The translations under genes and the position numbers were made by a program. A stretch of DNA of 64,000 nucleotides from Forficula auricularia (taxonomy: Eukaryota > Arthropoda > Insecta > Dermaptera > Forficulidae). Under the pieces are notes generated by a model that saw only the letters and a list, made by a program, of their open reading frames with translations, ran no database searches and was not told the origin of the DNA. The stretch spans positions 73,407,764-73,471,763 of the forward strand of contig JALMQS010000099.1 of NCBI GenBank assembly GCA_024734495.1, written 5' to 3'. Shown piece after piece: positions 22,769 through 33,405 of this stretch; position 1 is the first letter of the stretch; each line of letters begins with the position of its first letter.

Positions 22769-23612
22769 TAAGCTGACATGTTCTGATGTGGCCATCCACT
22801 TGACTTAGCCATACAACCTGGCCCCTCACTTATATTTAATATTTAATAAAATTATTTATAATCATGTAGGGAAGGGTTAGTTTTTCCATTTTAAGAATCC
22901 TGGGGGCCCACTGATTATGTATACAAAATTTGGTTGAGTTTGGTACAAGAGCCTATATTTTCATTTTTTGACCATACACCCCCCCCCTCCCCCATTTTGG
23001 GTGGTTAGTTTTTGCATTTTCAGACTTCTGGGATCCCACTAATTATGTATACAAAATTTGGTTGAGTTTGGTAAATGGCCAAGATTTTCATTTTTTGACC
23101 CCCCTCCCCATTTTAGGCGGCTAGTTTTTGCATTTTTAGACTTCTGGGGTCCCACTGATTATGTATGTATACAAAATTTGATTGAATTTGCTCAAATGGC
23201 CTAGATTTTTAATTTTTAACCCCCCCTCCACCCCCTCTTAATTTTGAGTCGATATGCACCAAAATCTAATCAGCTCTTAATCTCAATGAACCAAAACTAC
23301 GTGTGAAATTTGGTTTCCATATTCATACTAGTTTTTGAGCTAGCCCTTCCACAAAAATTTGATAACGCACAGACTAATAGATAGACTAACTAACAGACAT
23401 TTTGACAAAACAATTATTATCTCGAAAAATATAATTTTTTCGATGTTCACTCATTAGAGCTTTTTGTAGAGAGAAATGCCATGGTTTCGCTCAATTTTTT
23501 TAATCAAAATAGTTTCAGCCGTTTTTGAGATATTTTGAAAAAAAGAAGGAAAAAACCACGTTTTTCATTCACGATTACAATACTTGACCAAACCCTGTAT
23601 GGTAAAGTAAAA
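22769..23612 (-). mobile_element. family B Helentron-like copy 2
   Basis: This is the same element in reverse: the 3' end (AAGCTGACATGTTCTGATGT) is at 22769 and the 5' end (complement of TACTTTACCATACAGGG) at about 23612. Three ~115-bp internal units with C/G runs are visible. It lies about 940 bases from copy 1 in opposite orientation, making a large inverted pair. Confidence 0.65.
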
Positions 23613-24147
23613 ATTTATATATCATCAATAATTACATAAAATTTGAATTTTTATTAATCATTTATTGAACACGAACAAATAATATAATATAACTACGAAG
23701 TTTCGATCGACTTATTCTGCGATCGTTCTCAAGCATGAACACCCACTTATTATAGGTTAACGCAGTGTTTTTCAACCTTTTTCATGGAGCGACCCCCTTC
23801 GTATGAAATAATTTTTCGCGACTCCCTACACTCCGCTGTTTGTAACCTGTATTTTATTATGTTCAAATCCGTACATCATTTTTACTAATTTTTACAATTA
23901 GGTATCGGGTAATTACAAAATTAAGTTTTGTTAAAGGAGAATGGTGTGGGTTCTTGGTGAAACATTTTAAATAAAGTAAAGAAAATTTTGAAAAATTTTC
24001 TTTACTTTTCACAATTAAGTACCTATAACAGACATATTTTTGCATCGATTACATCGCGAAACGCCTCGCCTTGTGTTAACCTACAAATGCCCTTTAATTA
24101 GCATTTTCTTAATAAAAATATATTTTAAAACTTTTTATTTTATTTTT

Positions 24148-24757
24148 ACTTTATCCAATGCGAAGCATGGGAGAAAGTATTGGAATCGCTCTCGCGGCAA
24201 GCGCGACTTCAAAGGGTCCTCAGGTAAAGACTACGGAACCCATGGACTCAATTAAGGTCACAAATTGAAGTATTCAATGAGATTGAATTTTAGCACGTGA
24301 CGGTTTTGCCAAAAATTACCTGGAATCTCGTCGAGAGGCCAAAAAGTGCCATTTTTTTGGAAGTGCGTGGGGATGTATATGTATGTATGTGTGTATGTGT
24401 GTGTGTGTGTTATCGTTTTTTTCGTCCACGATTTTTTCCACACCTTTGCGCTGATTGAAATGAAATTGAAAACCTACCATTAGTTTAACAAAATGAAGCG
24501 CTGATTAGTTTTTGGTACATATCGGTCCACAAACATTAGTACTTTATTTCAGAACTTTTTTAGTTTTTTCTAAATATCTTGAAAATGACTTAACCAATTT
24601 TGATGAAATTTAATATCCTAATTAAGTACCTTGGGGACCACAAATATGGTTAAATAAAGTTTTTAGTAAAATTATATTTTAAAGTACTTTACTCAAGAAC
24701 ATATTAATATTTCAAATGAATTTGGATAAAGTTTAGCAACGATCCGTTGCAGTTTAT
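24148..24757 (+). mobile_element. family A Helentron-like copy without satellite
   Basis: It has the same 5' end (TACTTTATCCAATGCGAAGC), core, and 3' end with TTTGGATAAAGT and hairpin GCAACG-ATC-CGTTGC at 24736-24750, but no 119-bp units. This probably shows the state before satellite expansion. Confidence 0.75.
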
Positions 24758-25129
24758 TTTGGAAGTGCGTGCGGATGGATGGATGGATGTATGTGTGTGT
24801 TATCGTTTTTTCGTCCACGAATTTTTCCACACCGTTGCACCGAATGAATTGAAATTGAAAACCTACCAGTATTTTAACAAAATGAAGCGCTGATTAGTTT
24901 TTGGTACATATCGGTCCACAAACATTAGTACTTTATTTCAGTACTTTTTTAGTTTTTCTAAATATCTTGAAAATGACTTAACCAATTTTGATGAAATTTA
25001 ATATCCTAATTAAGTACCTTGGGACCCACAAAAAAGGTTAAATAAAGTTTTTAGTAAAATTATATTTTAAAGTACTTTACTCTAGAACATATTAATATTT
25101 CAAATGAATTTGGATAAAGTTTAGCAACG
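24758..25129 (+). mobile_element. family A partial second module, hairpin cut in half
   Basis: As at 11.3 kb, the sequence resumes at GGAAGTGCGTGCGGATGG right after a hairpin and runs to TTTGGATAAAGTTTAGCAACG, where it stops in the middle of the hairpin and a LINE fragment starts. This is the second head-to-tail family A arrangement in the window. Confidence 0.7.
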
Positions 25130-25510
25130 CATCAACCATTTGGAGACCTAATTTGAAAATGAATATAGCAAAGCTTGAGAGAGTTCAGCATAAGGCATCT
25201 TGCGTATCTATCTGGCAACCCTATGTCTAAATTCGACCACGATTATACACCAATTAGTGAAACCTTTAGTCTACCAACAATTCTATCATCCATGGTTGCT
25301 TCTGACAATGTATTAACTTACAAAATTATATTCATTGTCCAGAAATAAAGTCTCTTTTTCTTTTAAATAATCCTACATATGTACTTAGACACAACCAGCC
25401 TTTCTACCCTAAAGTACCAATCACGCGTCACGTTGAGAACAATCCAATCTATAGACTCTTGTGTTTGGTATAACCTTTCTTTCCTTAAGAATAAGTCTAA
25501 TAGATTTGCA
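25124..25510 (+). pseudogene. LINE C-terminal fragment
   Basis: Frames read STIWRPNLKMNIAKLERVQH, then LSTLKYQSRVTLRTIQSIDS-like and LYNLSFLKNKS-type sequence in shifted frames, the usual C-terminus of an arthropod LINE reverse transcriptase. Frameshifts are present. Its 5' edge is fused to a family A Helentron end that has lost half its hairpin. Confidence 0.65.
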
Positions 25511-25514
25511 TTGG

Positions 25515-25600
25515 GGGTGCAGGGGTGCTGGGTGGGTTTCGGGGGTGAGGGTGGGGTTCGAGGGCTGGGGGTACAGGGGGCGTGCCCCCTGGCTAGCAAG
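25515..25600 (+). repeat. G-rich tract with quadruplex potential
   Basis: GGGGTGCAGGGGTGCTGGGT and further GGGG runs continue for about 80 bases. A sister tract lies at 1395-1490 (GGTGGGGTGCAGTGG ...) within Helitron copy 1. Both seem to be pieces of one repeat. Confidence 0.5.
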
Positions 25601-25784
25601 AGGGCCTTGCAGCTAGTTATTAATAAATTTGATTAATATTTGATTTTTTATTTAAATCACACACAATTAATTATAATTATTTATTGAACACGAACAAATA
25701 ATACAATAAACTACAACGTTTCGATCGACTTATTCTACGATCTTCTCAAGTATGAGAACCCACTCCGATTATAGGTTAACCCGA

Positions 25785-25895
25785 GGGATGAACCGCGATT
25801 GGAATTAGGTGGAATTATTTTAGTATTTTAGTATTTATAGTACTGGAATTTTTTGAAAATATTTCGAAATGAAATTGGAAGTGGAAGTAGGTGTA
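25785..25895 (+). mobile_element. decayed family D copy
   Basis: CGAGGGATGAACCGCGATTGG at the left and GGAAGTGGAAGTAGGTGTA at the right remain. The right end has been cut by a hAT terminus. It was inserted in a family G repeat (GGTTAACC junction). Confidence 0.5.
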
Positions 25896-26172
25896 GACCA
25901 GCGGTTCCCAACCTGGGGGCGATCAGGGTTATCAGGGGAGCAATAAATAAGTGGGGGCGATTTGGAGGCGATGAGTATTCAAAGGGGGAAACATTAAAAT
26001 AGTACTGTACAGTAGAACATCAGTAGAAACTCTTGTTTTACCGGCTACCAAAAAAATGGTTGAAATCATGTTAGGCGAAGTCCCTAGTAAAAAGATAAGT
26101 CAATCGGTTCCTTTGTGCAACAATACTATTTCTAGGCTAATTGGCGAAATGGCCACGGACTTTGAATCCAAA
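25893..26172 (+). pseudogene. hAT element remnant: 5' end plus ZBED-like transposase fragment
   Basis: The start CAGCGGTTCCCAACCTGGGG is a typical hAT terminal sequence. Downstream the frame KMVEIMLGEVPSKKISQSVP, then LCNNTISRLIGEMATDFESK, resembles the region of ZBED5-like hAT transposases before the catalytic core. Most of the element is missing, and the fragment runs straight into a LINE 3' end at about 26172. It is non-functional. Confidence 0.55.
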
Positions 26173-26590
26173 CTCATCAATTTGTACTGCTTCTGACAAT
26201 GTATTAACTTACAAAATTATATTCATTGTCCAGAAGTCTCTTTTTCTTTTAAATAATCCTACATATGAACTTAGACACAACCAGCCTTTCTACCCTAAAG
26301 TACCAATCACGCGTCACGTTGAGAACAATCTAATCTATAGACTCTGTGTTTGCTATAACCTTTCTTTCCTTAAGAATAAGTCTCCTCATCCTAATAGAGG
26401 GAAAATACGATATCTTATGATTAAGTTTTAAAATTCAAAATTCATTTATTTGTTATTTACACAATTTATCTTCACTTACCATATTACCTATTATGTCTCT
26501 CTGTCTTTCTATTATACATTATGTACATAGTATTATGTTTAAATGTAACCAATTTGTTAAGGCCTTTTGCCGACGAAAAAAAAAAATCAA
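26172..26590 (+). pseudogene. second copy of the same LINE C-terminus with 3' UTR and poly(A)
   Basis: It is nearly identical to 25,300-25,500 (LRHNQPFYPKVPITRHVENN, then LYNLSFLKNK-type residues). It goes on to RGKIRYLMIKF and a stop at about 26431, a 3' UTR and an A-run at 26576. This copy shows the true 3' end. It is joined directly to a hAT transposase fragment at its 5' side. Confidence 0.65.
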
Positions 26591-26667
26591 AAATCAAATA
26601 TAACGAACGCGGCATGCGTGCATGATTTTGTAATTATTAATAGAAAATAATAGTTTTCAAATTTTAT

Positions 26668-27768
26668 TTTTACTTTAGCATACTGGGTATGGTCAAGTAT
26701 TGTAATCGTGCATGAAAAAAGTGTTTTTTTTCCTTCTTTTTTTTTCAAAATATCTCAAAAACGGTTGAAAATATTTTGATTAAAAAAAAATTGAGCGGAA
26801 CCATGGCATTTCGCTCTACAAAAAAGCTTTTATAAGTGAACATCGAAAAAATTATATTTTTCGAGATAATAATTGTTTTGTCAAAATGTCTGTTATTCTG
26901 GTTGTCTGGTTGTTAGTTAGTTAGTCTGTGCGTTACCAAATTTTTGTGGACGAGCTAGCTCAAAAACTAGTGTGAATATCGAAACCAAATTTCACACGTA
27001 GTTTTGGTTCATTGAGATTAAGAGCTGATTAGATTTTGGTGCATATCGACCCAAAATTAAGGGGAGTGGAGGGGGGGTTAAAAATTAAAAGTCTAGGCCG
27101 TTTGAACAAACTCAACCAAATTTTGTATACATAATCAGTGGGACCTCAGAAGTCTAAAATGCAAAAACTAACAGCCCAAAATGGTGGGGGGAGAGTCAAA
27201 AAATGAAAATCTAGGCCATTATATCAAACTCAACCACATTTTGTATACATAATCAGTGGGACCCCAGAAGTCTAAAAATGCAAAAACTAACCGCATAAAG
27301 GGGGAGGGGGGAGGATAAAAAATGAAAATATATGTTCTTGTACCAAACTAAACCAAATTTTGTATATATAATCATTGGGACCTCAGGTCCATATAATGAT
27401 TTAAGGGGTAAATCTCACTTTATGAGGATCCTTTTTAAGGAATGGGTCGTGTGTGTAATGGTTAGCACTCTTTGAAAAATAAGAAAAATATATAGGTAAA
27501 AAAACTATTTATTTATAGAAAAAAATAAATAAAAAGATAATAATTAAGGACAAGAAAAGGAACTTGTCTGTCAAACAAATGAATTTATATAAACATATAA
27601 AAGAACAAGAAACTCAGCAATGAGAATAAGAGTCAATGAAATGTGCGTTTGATGAGAAAATCAAGAGAGAGAAAGTGTGTGTTGGTGTGTCAGACATCTG
27701 TTCTCCTGTTCTTCGTGTATGGTAAAGTCAAGTGGATGGCCACATCAGAACACGTCAGCTTATTTTTA
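26668..27768 (+). mobile_element. family B Helentron-like copy 3, with extra internal sequence
   Basis: The 5' end TACTTTAGCATACTGGGTAT is at about 26670 and the 3' end TATGGTAAAGTCAAGTGG at about 27719. About 300 bases between 27410 and 27718 are not family B and look like an insertion. Two to three ~115-bp units are present. Confidence 0.6.
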
Positions 27769-28579
27769 TAATAAATTAGAAAAAATCTGCATGAAACTGG
27801 TATTTAAAATATCATTAGAGTACGAAGTTTTTACTTTACAAGCTTTTCACACTCGTGATGTATTAATAATAATCGTTTTCATTTTAAGCTCATTGCAATA
27901 TTACTATTATGTTTTACTTTGAAATTATTTATAGGACTAATTTATAATTTTTATCAAAAACTTATACAAATTTTTATCAACAATACATTTTTATATTCTT
28001 TGTTAAATTTATTTCAAATTATTTAAGATTTATTTTGTAAACAAACATTTCTTATTTAAATATAAATAATTAAATGATTTTATTTAGACTTTATCCGTTT
28101 TACCAACATTAGCTTTTTCGGAATATTTTTATAGAGATTGAAATAAAGTAAAAATTCAAGTAGGTATATGTAAAAAAATAGTTTATATTTTATAATAATT
28201 TCAAAATGGAAATAGATGAACATAGAACATGAGAAAGGTATTCATTTATTTTCATACCTAAATAATAATCATTATTTATCACTCGAATTTTTTAACTTAA
28301 TAAAACGTTAAATAAAATTAAAATTTAAAAAATATAAATTACTAGGTAGGTTTTACAAATAAAATAAATATTATTGGATAAAAAATACTTGGTATTTTTC
28401 ACATTAATCTTAATGTGAAACCTACCAAGTATTTTTTATCCAATAATTTTAAAAAATGTTTCACCAAGTACCAACACCAAATTCCTTAAAAACTATTAAA
28501 AGAAATATTGTTTATGAGAAAGACTATATGTCTATATACTAATATTTCCGGGCACGAGCCCATCTTCTGGAGTTTACAT

Positions 28580-29850
28580 AGATAACTGAATATAAAATAG
28601 AAAAATGTTTGGGAGGTAAATTTTTACCTTTACAAATTAATCCGATTAAAACTAATCACTCCGCCTCCCCCAAAACCCCACAACATTATACTTGCTTTGA
28701 CAAGGGACAACGTTTAGATTCAATAGAATCAGCGGAAATTAAAATAGCAATTACAAATAATAAAAATATATTAAACAACAAATTTGACATAAAAAAAGCT
28801 CAATCCTGTACATATCTCTACAATAGTTTGCAACAGTGTCAATCATTCATTACTATATAACTCCAAGTACATTCTAAGCTCCCGAATACCAATTTCTTAA
28901 TTTCCTATAAAACAAAATTCTTCTCCATATTTTAACGGCAAATTTGTAAAGGCAAAAATTTTCTTTTTTGGTGTAAATTATTATATTTCGCAGTTTCATT
29001 AAAAGCTCAAAAATTTTTGTTTTTTAACGTTGAATTTTATGAATTTTTTTGAAAAAAATCTAAGGTGTCCCATCGAAAGAAAATCCAATTTTTTGACTAA
29101 AAAAAAAAAACAAAAAAAGCATTACAAATTTTTGAAATTTTTTTCAAAAAGTACATTGAAAAACTAAAAAATGATTCCCTATTAAGTTAGAATATCTTTA
29201 TTCTTGTCAAAGTTATGAATATTTTAATAATAGGTACTTTGATCTATTTTTTTCAAAAATCGAAATTTCGTTATGGGATAAGATAGAAAGCTAAAAATTT
29301 ACGTGGATACTTTTTTCTACATATAGGAGGTATAATAACATATCAGAAAATCAAAAACATGAAAGAGGGTCACCAACAACACATCCTTGAATTGACCCAT
29401 ATAAAAAATAGAGTCTTGCTCATAAACAATATTTCTTTTATTTGTATTGTATTTATATTTTTTTAATTGTATTAAATATATTTCACCTCGAACCTACAAC
29501 AATAGAAACAAAATTATGATTTGTAAATGAATGTATTGTACATGATAAATATGACAATGAAAGAATAATGGAAATTTTTACAAATTAAATCCTGTCAAAA
29601 TCTCTATCCTATTGAAAGCTGTAGGCAGATTTTGAAAAAAAAATCAATTTTTTTGATTTTATTTTTAAACTTAAAATAATCATAGTTGTATTATAAATGT
29701 TTTATAACTATTGTATCCCTCTTTTCTCCGTTCACCTATTGGAGGAGAATCTAAGGAATCCAAAGGTTACTTTTTGATTCATGATCTCATTTACTTCCAA
29801 TTGATATTTTATTTATCTTGAACAAAATTGGAAGGGGTAGTGTAACGGAT
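28580..29850. other. no gene seen
   Basis: AT-rich, with many T- and A-runs and no open frame of note. The 83-codon frame at 28609 shows no motif. Confidence 0.5.
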
Positions 29851-29869
29851 TAGATGTATGTGGAGTGGT

Positions 29870-30060
29870 GGAGAGGGGATGGGGTCAGCTGGTCTAATGT
29901 TGTTTGTCCTTCTGGATTGTCTACAGGAGTATGTATACAAGGGTGCCGTCACTCCGCGGAAGACCGGAGCCCGAGCGGCATATATTACACCAGAGTAAAC
30001 GCCTTTCTAACACTGGCGGACTTTATCAACAAGAGATTACTAGTAGAAGAAGTCGAGGTT
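29870..30060 (+). pseudogene. possible trypsin-like serine protease C-terminal fragment
   Basis: One frame reads GDGVSWSNVVCPSGLSTGV and the next YTRVPSL, which together resemble the GIVSWG...GVYTRV segment near the end of trypsin-fold proteases. Further on YYTRVNAFLTLADFINKRL looks like the terminal helix. The frames are shifted and no catalytic triad is seen. It may be coincidence. Confidence 0.2.
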
Positions 30061-30259
30061 GTAGCCGTCGAGATAGACATACCTTTAACGACGATTTCAG
30101 AGAACACGCTCTATAAGCAATCATCCACAATAGTCATCTACACAACTATTTGTTTTCGTCTCAACTAACTTGTGAGTTCAACTTCTATTTCTATTATACC
30201 TAAACTCGCCAACCTTATCCCAAAACCACGATTCTGTAAATTTTCTGATTTTAATTTTT

Positions 30260-30403
30260 ACCGAGGGCTAATATGCTGTACACCTACTTCCACTTGTACT
30301 TCCAAATATTTCCAAGTACTTTCAAATATTTCCAAGTACTTCCAAATATTTCCAAGTACTTCCAAAGAGGTGTACACCTACTTCCAATCGCGGATCACCC
30401 CTC
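30260..30403 (-). mobile_element. family D MITE copy, reverse orientation
   Basis: It runs from GAGGGCTAATATGCTG to GATCACCCCTCG with about five 20-bp units, and is flanked on both sides by ATTTTTACC (9 bp). Confidence 0.75.
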
Positions 30404-30469
30404 GATTTTTACCAATTTAATTTTTGACAAATATCTCATGATAGAGACACAAATATGTTAGAATGATTG

Positions 30470-31850
30470 ATTGAATCTTCAACTTATTTACATATGTAAA
30501 TTAATATTAATTAAAACAGGAATAGTAGGGAATTGGAAAATAAATAAAAATGATTCGTAAATCATAATTTATCAATTTTCCTTAAGCCTACCCTCTTACA
30601 TAAATTTTTTGTGTTGTTACACTTGTTAGTGTTTGTAAAATTCGATTATATTGTCAAAAAAAAATTACTTCTGCATATTTGCATCTAATTATAATTACAA
30701 TTAGAGCTCAAAAATTAATCTTTGTCTGTAAACTTTTCGGACAATTTTTCAATAAAAAGCGTATTCTTCAGTGTGTATCTGTCGTATCCCATCACGTTCA
30801 ATCCTACTAACCCCCCCCCCCCAAAAAAAAAAGCCGAACGACCTCCCCCAAAGAATGAACCTTTTCCAATTTAGGAGTCTCATTTATATGCATGAAAATC
30901 ACAAACACCATCCGAAAATAATAATATAAACTATAAAGTGATCAAAGTTATTAATTTTTTAAAAAAGGATGAATGAAATTCAATTGCTATTTCCAGTAAT
31001 TTTTTATTAATTTACTTAAGTGGTTTATCTAAATATTTCGGGTGCACTACGGCATCTCTTCCTCAGTGAAAACCACCCACTCATCAATAAACTGACCCCA
31101 TCAGCTTGCACAAATCAACGAAAAAAGCTTGATAATACACTATATATACATACCTATATATTCAATTTCACAGTACAAGATGACAATCATATTTGTTAAC
31201 ATTCATTGTTTTAACGAAGTCTGATTAACATATCCAGTACGCACCAAGCCATTTAAATTTCTTATTAAAGTTATTAATACCATAAATAACCCTAAAGAAC
31301 CCCCCCCCCATTAACCAACCCTCCCACATGAATTCATTTAGGAAAAAACCACAAGAAAGGAGTGGTCCACCCATGGACAACAAACCAATAAATAATTGGT
31401 AATTTTCGGTATGGAATTTTTAGTAAGTTGTAATTTGTAAAAAATTACCATCCTTATGCCAAAACCATGAATGTGCAAAAAACTTGTTTTGAGCTACTAT
31501 TGCTATTTGAAAATTTTCTATATAAACATTATTTACTTACGGTATATCACTCGTATCCATAATAAATATTAATTAAAACAGGAATAGTAGGCACTTGGAC
31601 AATAAATAAAAAACAGAGTTTTTATTAAATGGGCCAGACGTTTCGTCGATTTATTTCGACTTCCTGAGTGGCCCATTTTATCACACAATTATAATTAGAT
31701 TGAAAATATACGGAAGAATTTTTTTTTACAATATAATCGAATTTTACAAACACTAACAAGTGTAACACCAAGTACTGTAACAACACAAAAAATGCATTTA
31801 AGAGGATAGGCTTAAGGAAAATTGAAAAATTATCATTAACGTATCAAGAA
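30470..31850. mobile_element. family F inverted pair
   Basis: AGGAATAGTAGGGAATTGGA and TTACACTTGTTAGTGTTTGT near 30.5-30.66 kb are mirrored near 31.72-31.8 kb (AAACACTAACAAGTGTAACA). A hammerhead-like family F segment lies at 31622-31682. The sequence between includes a decayed HH-like motif at about 31030-31080 (CTGAGGA ... CCCGAAATATT on the - strand). Confidence 0.5.
31622..31682 (-). ncRNA. hammerhead-like motif, family F, G5 mutated
   Basis: Ten-pair helix I and five-pair helix II are perfect, and GAAACGTC is intact, but the core reads CTCAGGA instead of CTGAGGA, so it should be inactive. It shows the family structure best. Confidence 0.5.
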
Positions 31851-32508
31851 AAAATCTTTAATCTTCATGAATATATGTAATATGACTAATAAATTTTTAT
31901 ATCGATTGAATATGATAATATTAGATAAATTTTAAAAATACGCTAAACTTTTTTCAAGTTTTGTTAATATTTTAATCTTTTGTTCATTCTTATCCGTTAA
32001 TTCCAATTTAAGTATTGATTCTTTTCTTTTCTTTTATTTCTATTACAATACAAACATAAACAAACGAATATTTCTTCTTAATGATAATGAGTAGGTAATG
32101 GAAATCTTTTGATTTTTATCAAATATTTATTTAGGTATTTAATATTCTGTTGAATACAGAGTTATTTAATTAAGCTAAACAATATAGTCCAGTTAGTTGT
32201 TTTCTCTATCAACAAAAAAATTGTATTATTCATTTACCCTTTAAGACAATGCTTCCCCAAATGTAGTAAGCGTAGTCCCTGGGGACGGAAAGAGTTTGGT
32301 GCACTGGGCTTTAATTATTATTGTTTATAATTATTTTATTTAGGTACTAAAAAAAAAGGAAAAAATAAATATATTTTGATTGTTATGAAAGTATATGCAA
32401 TTTTTTTTTTTTTTACGAGAGGTACTCAGTGCTACGAAAACTATAGAAGGTGTACACAGATGTAGAAGTTTGGAAATTGACTGATTTAAGAGATGGCCAG
32501 TTCAGATT

Positions 32509-33202
32509 TTTACTTTACCATACAGGGTATGGTCAAGTATTGTAATCGTGCTAGAAAAAGTTTTTCCTTCTTTTTTTTGAAATATCTCAAAAACGGCTTA
32601 AACTATTTTGATTAAAAAAATTGAGCGAAACCATGGCATTTCGGTCTATAAAAAATCCCTAATAAATGAACATCGAAAAAATTATATTTTCCGAGATAAT
32701 AATTGTTTTGTCAAAATGTCTGTTAGTAATTCTGTCTGGTAGTCTGTGCGTTACCAAATTTTTGTAGACGAGCTAGCTCAAAAACTAGTGTGAATACCGA
32801 AACCGAATTTCACACGTAGTTTTGGTCCCTTGAGATTAAGAGCTGATTAGATTTTGGTGCATATCGACCCAAAATTAAGAGGGATGGAGGGGGGTTAAAA
32901 ATTAAAAATCTAGGCCATTTGAGCAAACTCAACCAAATTTTGTATACATAATCAGTGGGACGCCAGAAGTCTAAAAATGCAAAAACTAACCTCCCAAAAA
33001 GGAGGGGGGGGGGGTCAAAAATGAAGATATAGGCTCTTGTACCAAACTCAACCAAATTTTGTATATATAATCAGTGGGACCCCAGAAGTCTAAAAATGCA
33101 AAAACTAAACCCCCCCCCCCTACATGATTATAAATAATTTTAGGGGCCAGGTTGTATGGTAAAGTCAAGTGGATGATCACATCAGAACACGTCAGCATAT
33201 TT
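32509..33202 (+). mobile_element. family B Helentron-like copy 4, directly upstream of the UCP2-like gene
   Basis: It is full length from TACTTTACCATACAGGGTAT at 32511 to ATCAGAACACGTCAGC at about 33195, and has lost little. It ends only about 95 bases before the UCP2-like ATG, so the gene's proximal upstream sequence is largely transposon. Confidence 0.65.
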
Positions 33203-33261
33203 TTATTTCTAATCCTAATAATATGTAGGTATGTTTCAATTGATTTTAGATCCCAAATCCG

Positions 33262-33296
33262 TACTCAGCACTCAGCACTCAGCACTCAGCTCTCAG
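33262..33296 (+). repeat. CACTCAG heptamer repeat abutting the UCP2-like ATG
   Basis: Five tandem near-identical heptamers (one TACTCAG, three CACTCAG, one CTCTCAG) end one base before the start codon. Each copy ends in CAG and contains TCAG, so the tract offers several possible AG acceptors and several initiator-like TCAG sites. Its role is unknown. Confidence 0.8.
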
Positions 33297-33297
33297 G

Positions 33298-33405
33298 ATG
33301 GACGGTGATCTTCCGATTGGATACAAGCTGTTGACAGCTGGCACAGCTGCCTGCTTCGCTGACTTTGCAACATTTCCTCTCGATACTGCCAAAGTTCGAC
33401 TACAG
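33298..33405 (+). CDS. UCP2: UCP2-like exon 1 (residues 1-36)
   Basis: The exon encodes the first transmembrane helix and the first carrier signature, and ends in phase 0 at CTACAG/gtaaac. The ATG follows a CACTCAG heptamer repeat that ends in CAG one base before it. An AG splice acceptor could therefore sit directly before the ATG, joining this exon to an unseen 5' UTR exon upstream. Confidence 0.9.

Noticed and set aside
25363..25636. Pair of open frames on both strands around the G-rich tract
   Set aside because: Compositional openness of a G/C-rich repeat plus a frameshifted LINE end.
29904..30116. 70-codon Arg-rich frame as a gene
   Set aside because: No start context or family match; at best a shifted part of the doubtful protease-like fragment.
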